Positions 17,206-25,895 of a stretch of DNA of 64,000 nt are shown here, one piece after another; positions within the stretch are counted from its first letter, which is position 1; each line of letters opens with the position of its first letter. The notes beneath the pieces were generated by a model. It worked only from the letters and a program-made list of their open reading frames with translations. It was not told where the DNA came from and did no database searches. The translations under genes were made by a program, and so were the position numbers. This DNA is from Tissierellia bacterium (GTDB lineage Bacteria; Bacillota; Clostridia; Tissierellales; Peptoniphilaceae), in assembly GCA_030538075.1 (NCBI GenBank), contig JAUNUQ010000005.1, forward strand, positions 28,425 to 92,424. Direction: 5' to 3'.

Positions 17206-17898
17206 CTATTCATCGAGCATCTTTTGGATTGCTTCCTCCACATGAATTTTTGTCGTATCGAACAAGGGGAGCGCCGTGTCTTCAGGGTGAATCAGCAGGC
17301 CGATTTCGGTGCAGCCTAGAATGATTCCCTCTGCTCCCCGGGCTGCCAGCTGATCAATGACAGAAAGATAAATCGCCTTAGAGGATTCGAGGGTTTTTCC
17401 CATACAGAGTTCCTCAAAGATAATGCGGTTGATCTGTTTCATATCATCTTCATCGGGGATTAGGACAGTCAATCCGCGCTCTTCTAATCGCCCCTTATAA
17501 AAATCCTGTTTCATCGTATATTCCGTGCCCAATAGGGCCACTTTGGTCAAACCGGCATCTGCAATTGCCTTCGCCGTGGCATCGGCGATATGGAGAAAGG
17601 GAATTTCTACATATCTCACCATCTGGGGCAGTACCTTGTGCATGGTATTTGTGGCCAATAGGAGAAAATCTGCTCCGATGCTCTCCAGTCCTCGGGCAGC
17701 CTCCCCTAAGATTTTGCCACAGGCGTCCCAGTTGCCGGCCCTCTGAAATTCTTCGATCTGCCCAAACTCCACGCTGTGAAGTAGGATCTTTGCACTGGTC
17801 AGACCACCGCAACGTGCGCCGATTCCCTCATTGAGTAATCTGTAATATTCCGCCGTACTCTCCCAGCTCATACCTCCAATTATCCCCACTGTTTTCAT
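17206..17898 (-). CDS. Aspartate/glutamate racemase-family protein
   Basis: 230 residues, start MKTVGIIGGMSWESTAEYY typical of the family. The two active-site motifs are ATNTMHK (about 82-88) and LGCTEIGL (about 193-200). The first position is Thr instead of the usual Cys; this Thr/Cys arrangement is known from a subgroup that racemises L-Asp/Glu preferentially. Cytoplasmic, cofactor-independent. Its RBS (AAAGGGGGATAGG) is good. Stand-alone gene. Confidence 0.88.
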   Translation of the reverse strand: MKTVGIIGGMSWESTAEYYRLLNEGIGARCGGLTSAKILLHSVEFGQIEEFQRAGNWDACGKILGEAARGLESIGADFLLLATNTMHKVLPQMVRYVEIPFLHIADATAKAIADAGLTKVALLGTEYTMKQDFYKGRLEERGLTVLIPDEDDMKQINRIIFEELCMGKTLESSKAIYLSVIDQLAARGAEGIILGCTEIGLLIHPEDTALPLFDTTKIHVEEAIQKMLDE

Positions 17899-18247
17899 CC
17901 TATCCCCCTTTCGTGATCATTCGATCGGTCCATGTCATGCAATATCCCTATCTTGATTATATTCGAATAGCAGATGAAAGGGAAGTTTCTCCTTCGATCA
18001 ACGTGTATAAGAATCGATCCATATCAAAATCGGCATAGTGAAGGATTTTTTATAATGATGGAGATGAGCATACAGTACTTCTATGCTACGCAGTACTCTG
18101 TATCAAACAGGGGACAAATATGCCTAAGCATAAGAAAAGCTAATGATAGAACAAAATGCATAAGGAGAACTTTGTGTACTTCAAACCCTATTCGTGATAA
18201 TCTTAAAACGATTTTAAGGCAGTGAATAGAAGAAAATGGAGGAATGT
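17899..18247. other. Divergent intergenic region, no gene seen
   Basis: 349 bp between the racemase and the first DUF169 gene. It contains a repeated AGTAC (CAGTACTTCTATGCTACGC, then AGTACT, about 18073-18097) of unknown use. I see no riboswitch or credible small gene. Confidence 0.4.
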
Positions 18248-19054
18248 ATGGATATTAAGCAAAGTGTCGATCTGATTGAAGGTTATTTGGACCTAGACCG
18301 AAAGCCGGTAGGCATCAAGTTCTTCTTTAACAAAGAGGATTTTATGAACTTTGAGGTAGACCAAAGAGACCGTAAAGTGACGTATTGTAATTCCGTGCAG
18401 CTTGCCAGTAAGGGCGCCTGCATGAAGCTGACAAAAGAAAACCAGGGTTGCCCCAACGGAGCATTCGCATTGAACTTTGTCGATGTCCCACCTCCAATCG
18501 CAAGTGGCCAAGGACGTTTCAACAAGGGCATGTACAAAAATGTGGAAACCTCTAAGAGTATCAATGATGATATGCTCTTCATGAAGGATAGAGTCTATGG
18601 AATCGCCGTAATGCCTTTGGAAGCCTTTCAGGAAGAACCAGATGTCGTCATCGTCGTCAGCAAATCCTATAATATCATGCGATTGATTCAAGGTCATGGC
18701 TATATGAATGGCTATACCAACAATCTGAGAACCGTTGGGCTACAAGCCGTATGTCAAGACCTGACCACCTACCCATACAACACTGGGGATATCAACATTT
18801 CCCTTCTCTGTCCAGGAACTCGTTTGGTTGCCGATTGGGAGTTGGATGAAATTGGAATTGGCATTCCCTTTGCGAAATGGTATGAGACAGTCGAGGGGGT
18901 TAAACAGACGACCAATCCATTCGAACGAGATGCTAAGAAGAAGGGCATTGAAGAGCGTCTAAATGCGAAAGGCTTGGATACGAGCGAACTGAAATTCAGC
19001 AGCAACTATGATGATGGCTCCTATATTGGTGGGCCCGTTGAAATAGAAGAATAG
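18248..19054 (+). CDS. DUF169-family protein (copy 1)
   Basis: 268 residues from the ATG at 18248, which follows ATGGAGGAATGT; the longer start at 18236 would include this ribosome site. Seen: DRKPVGIKFFF near the N-terminus, VTYCNSVQLASKGAC, ENQGCPNG, and SLLCPGTR. Cysteines at 47, 58, 68, 169 and 188; four recur in the second copy at 49964. Family function unknown. The conserved Cys hint at metal or cluster binding (inference). It lies just upstream of the cobalamin-riboswitch operon. Confidence 0.85.
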   Translation: MDIKQSVDLIEGYLDLDRKPVGIKFFFNKEDFMNFEVDQRDRKVTYCNSVQLASKGACMKLTKENQGCPNGAFALNFVDVPPPIASGQGRFNKGMYKNVETSKSINDDMLFMKDRVYGIAVMPLEAFQEEPDVVIVVSKSYNIMRLIQGHGYMNGYTNNLRTVGLQAVCQDLTTYPYNTGDINISLLCPGTRLVADWELDEIGIGIPFAKWYETVEGVKQTTNPFERDAKKKGIEERLNAKGLDTSELKFSSNYDDGSYIGGPVEIEE

Positions 19055-19224
19055 AAGAAAGAGTTTAGGATATGATCGCCATCGCGTCGCTGGATGGAGA
19101 TAAATATCCGGTGGAAAATCCAAGGGCCCTCTGCGATAGTAGAGGGCTCTCAAACTCTTTACGGGTACCACAGATGGATGCAATATCTAGCGAGGGAAAC
19201 CATTTGCATTGCATTCTGGTATAT

Positions 19225-19395
19225 GTTAAGATGAACACAATACAATAGACATTCGGAGCAGGGAATCCGGTGAAAAACCGGAGCAGTCTTACCTCTACTG
19301 TAAATGACGACGAGTGGGAGAAATACCATTGCGAAAGCGAGAAGGTTCCCATAAGGAGGACTCATGAGCCAGGATATCTGACCGGATGGCACAGA
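19225..19395 (+). ncRNA. Cobalamin (adenosylcobalamin-class) riboswitch
   Basis: Contains conserved blocks of the class in order: GGGAATCCGGTGAAAAACCGG (core stem, from 19261; the first 20 bases are the diagnostic part), CTGTAAATGACGACG, then AGAAGGTTCCC and the B12 box GAGCCAGGATATCTGACC (about 19366-19383). Edges are approximate. It controls the Opp/Nik-type importer starting at 19580. A weak AT-rich hairpin (19400-19424, followed by CTATTTTT) and an RBS-sequestering hairpin (19525-19576) lie downstream and probably form the expression platform. Confidence 0.9.
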
Positions 19396-19524
19396 CGAAT
19401 TAAATTCTTAGGTGGAGAATTTAACTATTTTTGTACCGTTTTTTGGTAATGCGGATTGTGGGACGAGACCATTGGGGAGTTATCCTTCACTACCCCTCGA
19501 CTTGTCGTATAATAACCAAAAATT

Positions 19525-19576
19525 GCAACCTCCTGGAAATTCAATTCGGCTGGAATTGTAAATTTGCAGGAGGTTT
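19525..19576 (+). promoter_or_regulatory. RBS-sequestering hairpin downstream of the riboswitch
   Basis: AACCTCCTG (19527-19535) pairs with CAGGAGGTT (19567-19575), which contains the Shine-Dalgarno for the gene at 19580. An inner CAATTC/GAATTG stem extends it. Six T residues follow, so the same hairpin could also act as terminator. Confidence 0.75.
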
Positions 19577-19579
19577 TTT

Positions 19580-21313
19580 ATGAAGAGATGGGCCATGGGC
19601 ATCCTAGTGATCATGTTATTGCTGTCGCTAATCGGATGTAGTACAAGCGCGGTTCCAGCCGAAGAGCAGTTGGACCAAAAGACAGAAGAGGCGAAGACGA
19701 AAGGGCCTGCCACAAGGGAAGATCAATCAAAGAAAACAGAAGAGAGTGATGGTCATGTCGAGAACTTGATCATCGGCACTGGAGCAGAGAACAATATCTT
19801 TAACAGTCAAGTCCAGAGCGATGCCTTTGGAAGAATGAACTACAATGGCCTAACGCAGGGGAACTTCGTCTATGTCGATGAGAATAATGACCTACAGCCC
19901 TATTTCTTCCGGAGCTTTGAAATCTCAGAGGATGGGACAAAGCTGGTATTCACATTTCCCAAGGATGCCGTCTGGCACGATGGAAAACCAGTATCAAAAG
20001 AGGATATTTCCTTCACCTTTGAGTATATGAGAGATGTGAAAAAGGTAGGGTCTCTAAAGAACTTGGTATCCTGTGAATTCACCGGAGAAAATGAAGCCAC
20101 CCTGACCTTCAGCGAACCGGATGCCTATTATTGGCTGAATTCCTCAACGGCGAACACGGCCCATGTCTATCCAAAACATATTTGGGAAGGGGTTGAGGAC
20201 TACCGGGAATACACGGGAGAAGATGGGGCAATTGGCTGCGGTCCCTTTAAATTAGTAAGTAGGGATAAGGATTCTCAAACCTCAGTATATGAAGCAGTAC
20301 CTGAGAACAATTATGCTGGTGAGATCTCGATCGATCGAGTGACCCTTCAATCTTATTCTGGAGAGGATACCCTGATGATGGCAATGATCAATGGGGAGAT
20401 TGACGCCATGTTCAACTATGCCAATCCCATCGATGCATCTATTATGGAGACGGTATTTGGAAATCCGGACATCGATCCAGGCGAGAGCGAATACTCCGGT
20501 CATTACCAGATTACTTATGGAATGGAGAGAACCCCCTGTGAAGACATTCAATTTCGAAAGGCCGTGCGATCTGCCCTCGATTATGAAATGTTGACAACGG
20601 TCATCAGCGGAGGGTATGGAACGGCACCAGGCGGTGGAGTCATAGCCCCGACGACAAAGGGATTTGATCCATCCATTCCGATATTGAAAACGGACGTAGA
20701 GGAGGCAAATCGACTCTTGGATGAAGGGGGATATCTCGATGCAGATGGTGATGGCTTCCGTGACTATCCAAACGGAGAGCGATTAGATGTCATGGTGACA
20801 CCCCAGTTCTCAAAATCGAGCCAAGAACTGCTAAATCGAATAGCAGATACGATAATGGCATCTCTGGGAAGAGTTGGCATTAAATCACATATTGATGAAG
20901 AGAGTTTAAGAAATAGCGAGGTGTGGGAGCAGAATGTCATCGATGGGAAATATGATATCTCCATAGGCTACACGACTTCGGGAGTCGCGCGATACACGAG
21001 TGCGTTTCGGTACTTTGTCGCCTTGCCCAGATTCGAAGGGGAGCAAACCTGGCTATGGGGCACCTATCATGACGAGGATTTCACCAAGACTTTCTATGAC
21101 ACCTCCCTCGCCACCAATGACGATGACTATATCAATGGGATGAAGAAATTGCAGCAGATGGCGAATGAAGAATGCTTCGCCCAGGCTCTCTGCTGGGAGA
21201 AAGCTTTCTTTCCCTACCGTTTAGACAGATACACTGGATGGAGGAACTATCCCGCTTGGGGCGTCATCAACTCGAGGACCTGGTTTGATCTGAGAAATAT
21301 TTCACCGCAATGA
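19580..21313 (+). CDS. ABC transporter substrate-binding lipoprotein, family 5 (Opp/Dpp/Nik type)
   Basis: 577 residues. Lipobox LIGC, charged spacer to about residue 55, then an SBP_bac_5 domain (GTGAENNIFNSQVQSD, FTFPKDAVWHDGKPVSKEDI, GCGPFKLVSRD, RYTGWRNYPAWGVIN). The RBS is inside the hairpin at 19525-19576, and the gene is governed by the cobalamin riboswitch. Family 5 proteins bind peptides, nickel complexes or other small solutes. A B12-repressed copy most likely serves cobalt or a corrinoid/cobalt-complex (inference). Confidence 0.88.
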   Translation: MKRWAMGILVIMLLLSLIGCSTSAVPAEEQLDQKTEEAKTKGPATREDQSKKTEESDGHVENLIIGTGAENNIFNSQVQSDAFGRMNYNGLTQGNFVYVDENNDLQPYFFRSFEISEDGTKLVFTFPKDAVWHDGKPVSKEDISFTFEYMRDVKKVGSLKNLVSCEFTGENEATLTFSEPDAYYWLNSSTANTAHVYPKHIWEGVEDYREYTGEDGAIGCGPFKLVSRDKDSQTSVYEAVPENNYAGEISIDRVTLQSYSGEDTLMMAMINGEIDAMFNYANPIDASIMETVFGNPDIDPGESEYSGHYQITYGMERTPCEDIQFRKAVRSALDYEMLTTVISGGYGTAPGGGVIAPTTKGFDPSIPILKTDVEEANRLLDEGGYLDADGDGFRDYPNGERLDVMVTPQFSKSSQELLNRIADTIMASLGRVGIKSHIDEESLRNSEVWEQNVIDGKYDISIGYTTSGVARYTSAFRYFVALPRFEGEQTWLWGTYHDEDFTKTFYDTSLATNDDDYINGMKKLQQMANEECFAQALCWEKAFFPYRLDRYTGWRNYPAWGVINSRTWFDLRNISPQ

Positions 21314-22293
21314 GATGGGCAGTAGGATTTTGGAGAAGAATGATCTATTCCATCGTCACAATATTCTTAATTATTTCAATCAGCTTTATGCTGGTTCATC
21401 TGATGCCGGGCGAGCCGATCGTCGGATTGATCGGTCAAGAAGAGTATTATTATCTATTGGACAATAACCCCGAAGAGCTAGAAAGACTTTCCCTAAAATA
21501 CGGCTTAAAGGATCCGTTATTTATGCAGTATGGGAGATATCTGCAGAGCGTAGTAAAACTTGATTTTGGCTACTCCCATATCAATCATGAGGAAGTGGGC
21601 CAGAGGGTCATTAGAGCCTGTTTCAACACCCTGCTGCTATCCATCCCAACTTGGATCATAGGTGGGTTATTGGGTGGGACGCTGGGTCTGATTGCGGGAT
21701 GGAAGCCAAAGGGCATCTTTGATCGAGTGACGACGCCGATCTTTTTGCTGCTGTATACGATCCCTTCAAACTGTATAGCCCTACTGTTATTGATCTTGTT
21801 CTCCTATAAGCTGAGACTATTTCCAATCAATGGAATGGTGTCCCCGGGTACCCATGGTCTCGCACGGACGATGAGCATGCTCCGCCATATGACACTTCCT
21901 CTGTTCATCCTCATACTAATGCGCACAGCAGGTAATTTCATGTTGATGAAAAGCGCCGTATCACAAATTCGAGAGGAGGAGTATATTCTGACAGCCAGCT
22001 CCAAAGGGCTGTCAGAATTCGGCGTGTTGTTCCGGCATGTCCTGCGAAATGCCCTCCTTCCCTATGGCACTTCGATGGCAATCCAAATGGGATTTCTGCT
22101 TTCGGGATCCCTAGTGATCGAAACGGTATTTGGATGGAAGGGAATGGGACAATTGATGCTGGATGCAGTAAACCGGAAGGATTTTCCAACGGCGCAGCTC
22201 TGTTTTCTGCTGTCTGCCATCTGTGTGGTGGGAGCGAATTGGATTGGAGAGTCGATCAATATGATGGTGGATCCGAGGCTGAGAAATGAATAG
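21310..22293 (+). CDS. ABC permease, DppB/NikB type
   Basis: 327 residues; overlaps the binding-protein gene by 4 bp (ATGA). Six membrane helices; N-terminal LVHLMPGEPIVGLIG and the EAA loop (EEEYILTASSKGLSEFGV) are typical of DppB-like permeases. It pairs with the DppC-type protein encoded next. Confidence 0.9.
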   Translation: MRWAVGFWRRMIYSIVTIFLIISISFMLVHLMPGEPIVGLIGQEEYYYLLDNNPEELERLSLKYGLKDPLFMQYGRYLQSVVKLDFGYSHINHEEVGQRVIRACFNTLLLSIPTWIIGGLLGGTLGLIAGWKPKGIFDRVTTPIFLLLYTIPSNCIALLLLILFSYKLRLFPINGMVSPGTHGLARTMSMLRHMTLPLFILILMRTAGNFMLMKSAVSQIREEEYILTASSKGLSEFGVLFRHVLRNALLPYGTSMAIQMGFLLSGSLVIETVFGWKGMGQLMLDAVNRKDFPTAQLCFLLSAICVVGANWIGESINMMVDPRLRNE

Positions 22294-23107
22294 GAAAATA
22301 GTTGGGGCTATCAGGCCAAAGAGCTTCTATCTCGGCATGGTGATCATCGTCCTTGTGATGCTTATCGCAGTATTTGCGCCCTTTATCGCATCCTATGATC
22401 CCCATGAGATGATGATCCCTTATCAAAGGCCCAGTCGAGACCATCTACTGGGCACGAATGACGTTGGACAAGATATTTTTAGCGAACTGATCTATGGGAC
22501 CAGAGCTTCCCTATTTGTAGGTCTCTTCGCAGCATTTATCATCACGGGAATGGGGACCACTCTCGCAGTCTTGTCGGGCTACTACCGGGGCATTACAGAC
22601 CGAATCATTTCCGCTCTGACCAATATCGCGATGGCAATCCCATCACTCCCATTGACAATACTCTTGGTGGCCTTTTTAAAACCGGGGAAATGGAATCTGA
22701 TCCTGGCCTTGAGCCTGACGGGTTGGACGGGAACGGCGAGGATACTTCGGACGAAGACGATGGAGATCGCCGAACAGCCCTTCATAAAAATCGAAAAGAC
22801 CTTGGGAGTCTCGAATTTGGTGATCATGCTCAAGCATATTTTGCCCAATCTGAAAGACATCGTATTGATGCGAGGCGCCATGATGATATCCTCTGTCATG
22901 GTCACAGAGGCGAGCCTCAGCTTTTTGGGTCTCGGAACATATGGAGAGAAATCTTGGGGGAGTATCCTGCGCTATGCCTTTTTCCGAAATAGCATTCTTC
23001 GGCAGTTTACCTGGTGGTATTTACCGCCAATACTATGTATCTCCGTAACCGTATTGGGATTTATGCTAGTGGGCTACTATGGAGCGACCGATGAAAAGAC
23101 AGTTTGA
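22286..23107 (+). CDS. ABC permease, DppC/NikC type
   Basis: 273 residues, overlapping the previous gene by 8 bp. N-terminal helix, then HLLGTNDVGQDIFSELIYG, a hallmark of DppC-like proteins, and the EAA-type loop EIAEQPFIKIEKTLGVSN. Second half of the import channel. Lies in the B12-riboswitch operon. Confidence 0.9.
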   Translation: MNRKIVGAIRPKSFYLGMVIIVLVMLIAVFAPFIASYDPHEMMIPYQRPSRDHLLGTNDVGQDIFSELIYGTRASLFVGLFAAFIITGMGTTLAVLSGYYRGITDRIISALTNIAMAIPSLPLTILLVAFLKPGKWNLILALSLTGWTGTARILRTKTMEIAEQPFIKIEKTLGVSNLVIMLKHILPNLKDIVLMRGAMMISSVMVTEASLSFLGLGTYGEKSWGSILRYAFFRNSILRQFTWWYLPPILCISVTVLGFMLVGYYGATDEKTV

Positions 23108-24032
23108 GCCAATTTTGAGGATAGAGGGTTTGCGTGTGGGCTTTGGCATGGACAAAATCCCTGTACTGCGAGATGTATCTCTCTTAGTCTATCCAAATGA
23201 CAGAATCGGGGTCATCGGGGAAACGGGTAGTGGTAAGAGCGTGCTGCTGCTCAGCCTCTTGCAGCTCCTTCCAGCCAATGCGCAGATCGAAGGATCTGCA
23301 TTCTTTCATGGACTCGATCTCTTGGGACTAAGCCGCAAGACCCTAGATGGAATACGGGGTAACAAGATATCTTATATTGCCCAGGGAAGTGGAAATAGTA
23401 TGAATCCCCTGATCAATGTGGGGGCTCAGGTGGGAGAACCTCTGGTGATCCATCATCAATACACGAAAGCGAAGTCTTTTGACAGGGCGATTGAGCTATT
23501 GAGGCGGTTTAATCTCGGGGATGAGGAGCGACGGGCGAAGATGTACCCCCATAGTTTCAGTGGAGGAATGCGCCAACGGGCGATGATCGCCATGGGCATC
23601 GCCGGAGGGGCAGAACTGCTGTTGGCGGATGAACCGACAAAAGGTCTGGATGTCCAGCGAATAAAAATGGTCGAGGAGACCTTTCGCACACTGGAGGATC
23701 GGGCGTATATCTGTGTCACCCATGACCTGAACTTCGCTCAGAATATCAGTGAAAAACTATTGGTCATGCATTCTTCCTATGTCGTCGAAGAAGGACCGAC
23801 AGAGGAAGTGTTCAATCGTCCCCTTCATCCCTATACGGAATCAATTATCCAGGCCATGCCTGAAAATGGCTGCGTCGTGCTACAGGAGCGTATGGACCAC
23901 TCCATTGTAGAGTCCGGATGCAGTTATCGGAAAAATTGTATTTACGCGATGGACCAATGCATGAAGACGCCTCCGTACTTTAGTATTTCACAGACTCGTA
24001 AAGTGAGGTGCTGGAAATATGCTGAAATGTAA
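23091..24032 (+). CDS. ABC ATP-binding protein, DppD/NikD type
   Basis: 313 residues from the ATG at 23091, which follows ATGGAGCGACCG inside the previous gene; a GTG-type start at 23079 is less likely. Walker A GETGSGKSV, signature FSGGMRQR, Walker B LLLADEPTKGLDV, then the C-terminal Opp-type extension with cysteines (CSYRKNCIYAMDQC), which in relatives can hold an iron-sulfur cluster. Partner of the ATPase encoded next. Confidence 0.9.
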   Translation: MKRQFEPILRIEGLRVGFGMDKIPVLRDVSLLVYPNDRIGVIGETGSGKSVLLLSLLQLLPANAQIEGSAFFHGLDLLGLSRKTLDGIRGNKISYIAQGSGNSMNPLINVGAQVGEPLVIHHQYTKAKSFDRAIELLRRFNLGDEERRAKMYPHSFSGGMRQRAMIAMGIAGGAELLLADEPTKGLDVQRIKMVEETFRTLEDRAYICVTHDLNFAQNISEKLLVMHSSYVVEEGPTEEVFNRPLHPYTESIIQAMPENGCVVLQERMDHSIVESGCSYRKNCIYAMDQCMKTPPYFSISQTRKVRCWKYAEM

Positions 24033-24684
24033 AAATCTGACGAAAGTCTATTCGATCGGTCCCAAAAAGAGATTACAGGCCATAAAAGATGTGAGTTTCT
24101 CCATCGGCGCTGGCGAGACCGTCGGTCTACTCGGAGAAAGTGGCAGCGGGAAATCAACAATTGGACAGATCCTATGCGGACTACTGAAGCCGACAGAGGG
24201 AGAGCTGCTCTTTCAGAATGAGGTTTTGACCTATCCCTTTTCGAAAGAGGTCCGTCCCAAAATTCAGATCCTATTCCAGCATCCAGAGGTCTCCTTCAAT
24301 CCAAAACTGCGGATCATTGATAGCATCAAAGAACCCTACAGACTCTATCTCCACTCCAAAGATCGAAGCCGGATCATAGAGGATATTGAAAGGATGGGGC
24401 TAAGAGCTGAGCATCTTGACCGATATCCCAGAGAGCTCAGCGGAGGCGAGCTACAAAGGCTGGCGCTGGCAAGGGTATTGTCCATCCGGCCCTCCCTGTT
24501 GGTACTCGATGAGCCGACCAGTATGCTGGATGTTCTGAGTCAAGCGCAGATCATGCACCTACTGAAAGCCTATCAGACCAGATGGGGGACTTCCTATTTA
24601 TTTATCACTCACAACCCCCAGTTAGCAGGGTTTTTTTCGGATCAAATCCTCGCAATTCACGAGGGAGAACTGGTAAGGAACTAG
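24019..24684 (+). CDS. ABC ATP-binding protein, DppF/NikE type
   Basis: 221 residues, overlapping the previous gene by 14 bp. Walker A GESGSGKST, signature LSGGELQR, Walker B LLVLDEPTSMLDV, H-loop FITHN. Short for OppF/DppF because it lacks the C-terminal oligopeptide extension, as NikE-like proteins do. Last gene of the importer operon. Confidence 0.9.
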   Translation: MLKCKNLTKVYSIGPKKRLQAIKDVSFSIGAGETVGLLGESGSGKSTIGQILCGLLKPTEGELLFQNEVLTYPFSKEVRPKIQILFQHPEVSFNPKLRIIDSIKEPYRLYLHSKDRSRIIEDIERMGLRAEHLDRYPRELSGGELQRLALARVLSIRPSLLVLDEPTSMLDVLSQAQIMHLLKAYQTRWGTSYLFITHNPQLAGFFSDQILAIHEGELVRN

Positions 24685-24801
24685 AGTGCATCGGGCATAT
24701 CCGAGTAGCCACGACCAGAGGAGCGTAGAATCCAAGGTTTTGGCTACTTGGATCTGTTGGGAAAAGACCAGCAGCGTCACTACCCGTTGAGAATAAATTC
24801 C

Positions 24802-24830
24802 TTGTAAAAAGCGAAGAGGATGGCTATAAT
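24802..24830 (+). promoter_or_regulatory. Sigma-A promoter, probably for tRNA-Gly
   Basis: TTGTAA (24802-24807) and TATAAT (24825-24830) are separated by 17 bp and lie about 100 bp before the tRNA. Confidence 0.65.
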
Positions 24831-24931
24831 TAATTACAGGCAAAGGATAAGTAAAATAATTGTCTGGTGATATAGATGGTTATGACATGGTCTATTTATA
24901 TGTTTCCAGTCGATGGCAGAACAGATGATAT

Positions 24932-25006
24932 GCGGAAGTGGCTCAGTGGTAGAGCATTGGCTTCCCAAGCCGAGGACCGCGGGTTCGAATCCCGTCTTCC
25001 GCTCCA
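24932..25006 (+). tRNA. tRNA-Gly (anticodon CCC)
   Basis: Cloverleaf folds by eye: acceptor GCGGAAG/CTTCCGC, D arm GCTC/GAGC, anticodon arm TTGGC/GCCGA with loop TTCCCAA (anticodon CCC at 24964-24966), T loop TTCGAAT. The CCA end is encoded. Confidence 0.95.
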
Positions 25007-25011
25007 CAGGG

Positions 25012-25045
25012 GAACCGATTCAATCGAGTCGGTTCTTTTTTATTT
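25012..25045 (+). terminator. Intrinsic terminator after tRNA-Gly
   Basis: GAACCGA (25012-25018) and TCGGTTC (25029-25035) form the stem, followed by TTTTTTATTT. Confidence 0.85.
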
Positions 25046-25111
25046 GGCTGGAGTTGTCGTTAGATTGGAGGAGGAAATGGGTAATATTAGCTAATAGGGA
25101 GGGGTGATTAT

Positions 25112-25765
25112 GTGCAGACTGAGAAAAATGGTATAGGGAAGCTCCTAGATCGTAGATTTCTGGGGGCCACGGTCCTTGTGATCATGCTCCTCTTTGGGCT
25201 GTATATCCGAGGCTATAGTGGACTATTGATCGAAGTGCCAATCCTTGAGGGGATCCAGGGACTGATTCCGGCGTCCCATGGCTGGCCGTACTTCATTACG
25301 GCGATAGGGAATACGAGCACCTATTTTGCTTTTTATATTGCGCTGCTCGCGATCTGCTATCACTATGATCGGATGGAGACTTTCGTATATCTCCTATTAT
25401 CAACTCTAGTGGCCTTTTTCTTGATGGAGGGTTTCAAAGCTCTCTTTGTTCGAATTCGTCCCCAAGATTTTATGCGTATCACCCAAGGGGGTTATAGTTA
25501 TCCCAGTGGGCATTCGGCAGTTAGTATGGCCACTTGGCTGACGGCAAGCCGCTTACCTGAGGTGAAGGCCATTCGCGGTGGAAAGCTCTCGTGGGGATTT
25601 GCCGCAATGCCCCTACTCATCGGGTTCACGCGTCTCATTCTAGGTGTTCACTGGCCGACAGATGTCCTATTGGGCTGGGCTTTGGGCTGGGCGGTATCCA
25701 TAAATAACAGAGGTCTTTATCAATGGATAAAAAAAGGGAACCCCTTCGCTAAAAATCCTTCATGA
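25112..25765 (+). CDS. PAP2-family phosphatase, membrane-bound
   Basis: 217 residues from a GTG start after AGGGAGGGGTGATTAT; the nearby ATG at 25110 is in a frame that closes at once. The PAP2 triad is complete: FKALFVRIRPQ (K and R), YPSGHSAVS, and RLILGVHWPTDVLLG. Five to six membrane helices. Likely undecaprenyl-diphosphate or phosphatidylglycerol-phosphate phosphatase. Confidence 0.88.
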   Translation: MQTEKNGIGKLLDRRFLGATVLVIMLLFGLYIRGYSGLLIEVPILEGIQGLIPASHGWPYFITAIGNTSTYFAFYIALLAICYHYDRMETFVYLLLSTLVAFFLMEGFKALFVRIRPQDFMRITQGGYSYPSGHSAVSMATWLTASRLPEVKAIRGGKLSWGFAAMPLLIGFTRLILGVHWPTDVLLGWALGWAVSINNRGLYQWIKKGNPFAKNPS

Positions 25766-25895
25766 TATCAACTTTATTCATCCATGTTTTTGCAAAAGGT
25801 CAATTTTACGTAGTTCTTCTTTTTAGATTTGTAAATCTATAGTATAATATGCAGTAGGCATGAATTAGAAATATATTGTAATATGGAGGCTTTAT

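Noticed and set aside
24932..25006. tRNA as an integration site for a mobile element
   Set aside because: No integrase, no repeated tRNA end and no change of gene style nearby.
24876..25094. 72-codon frame over the tRNA
   Set aside because: Reads straight through tRNA-Gly and its terminator.
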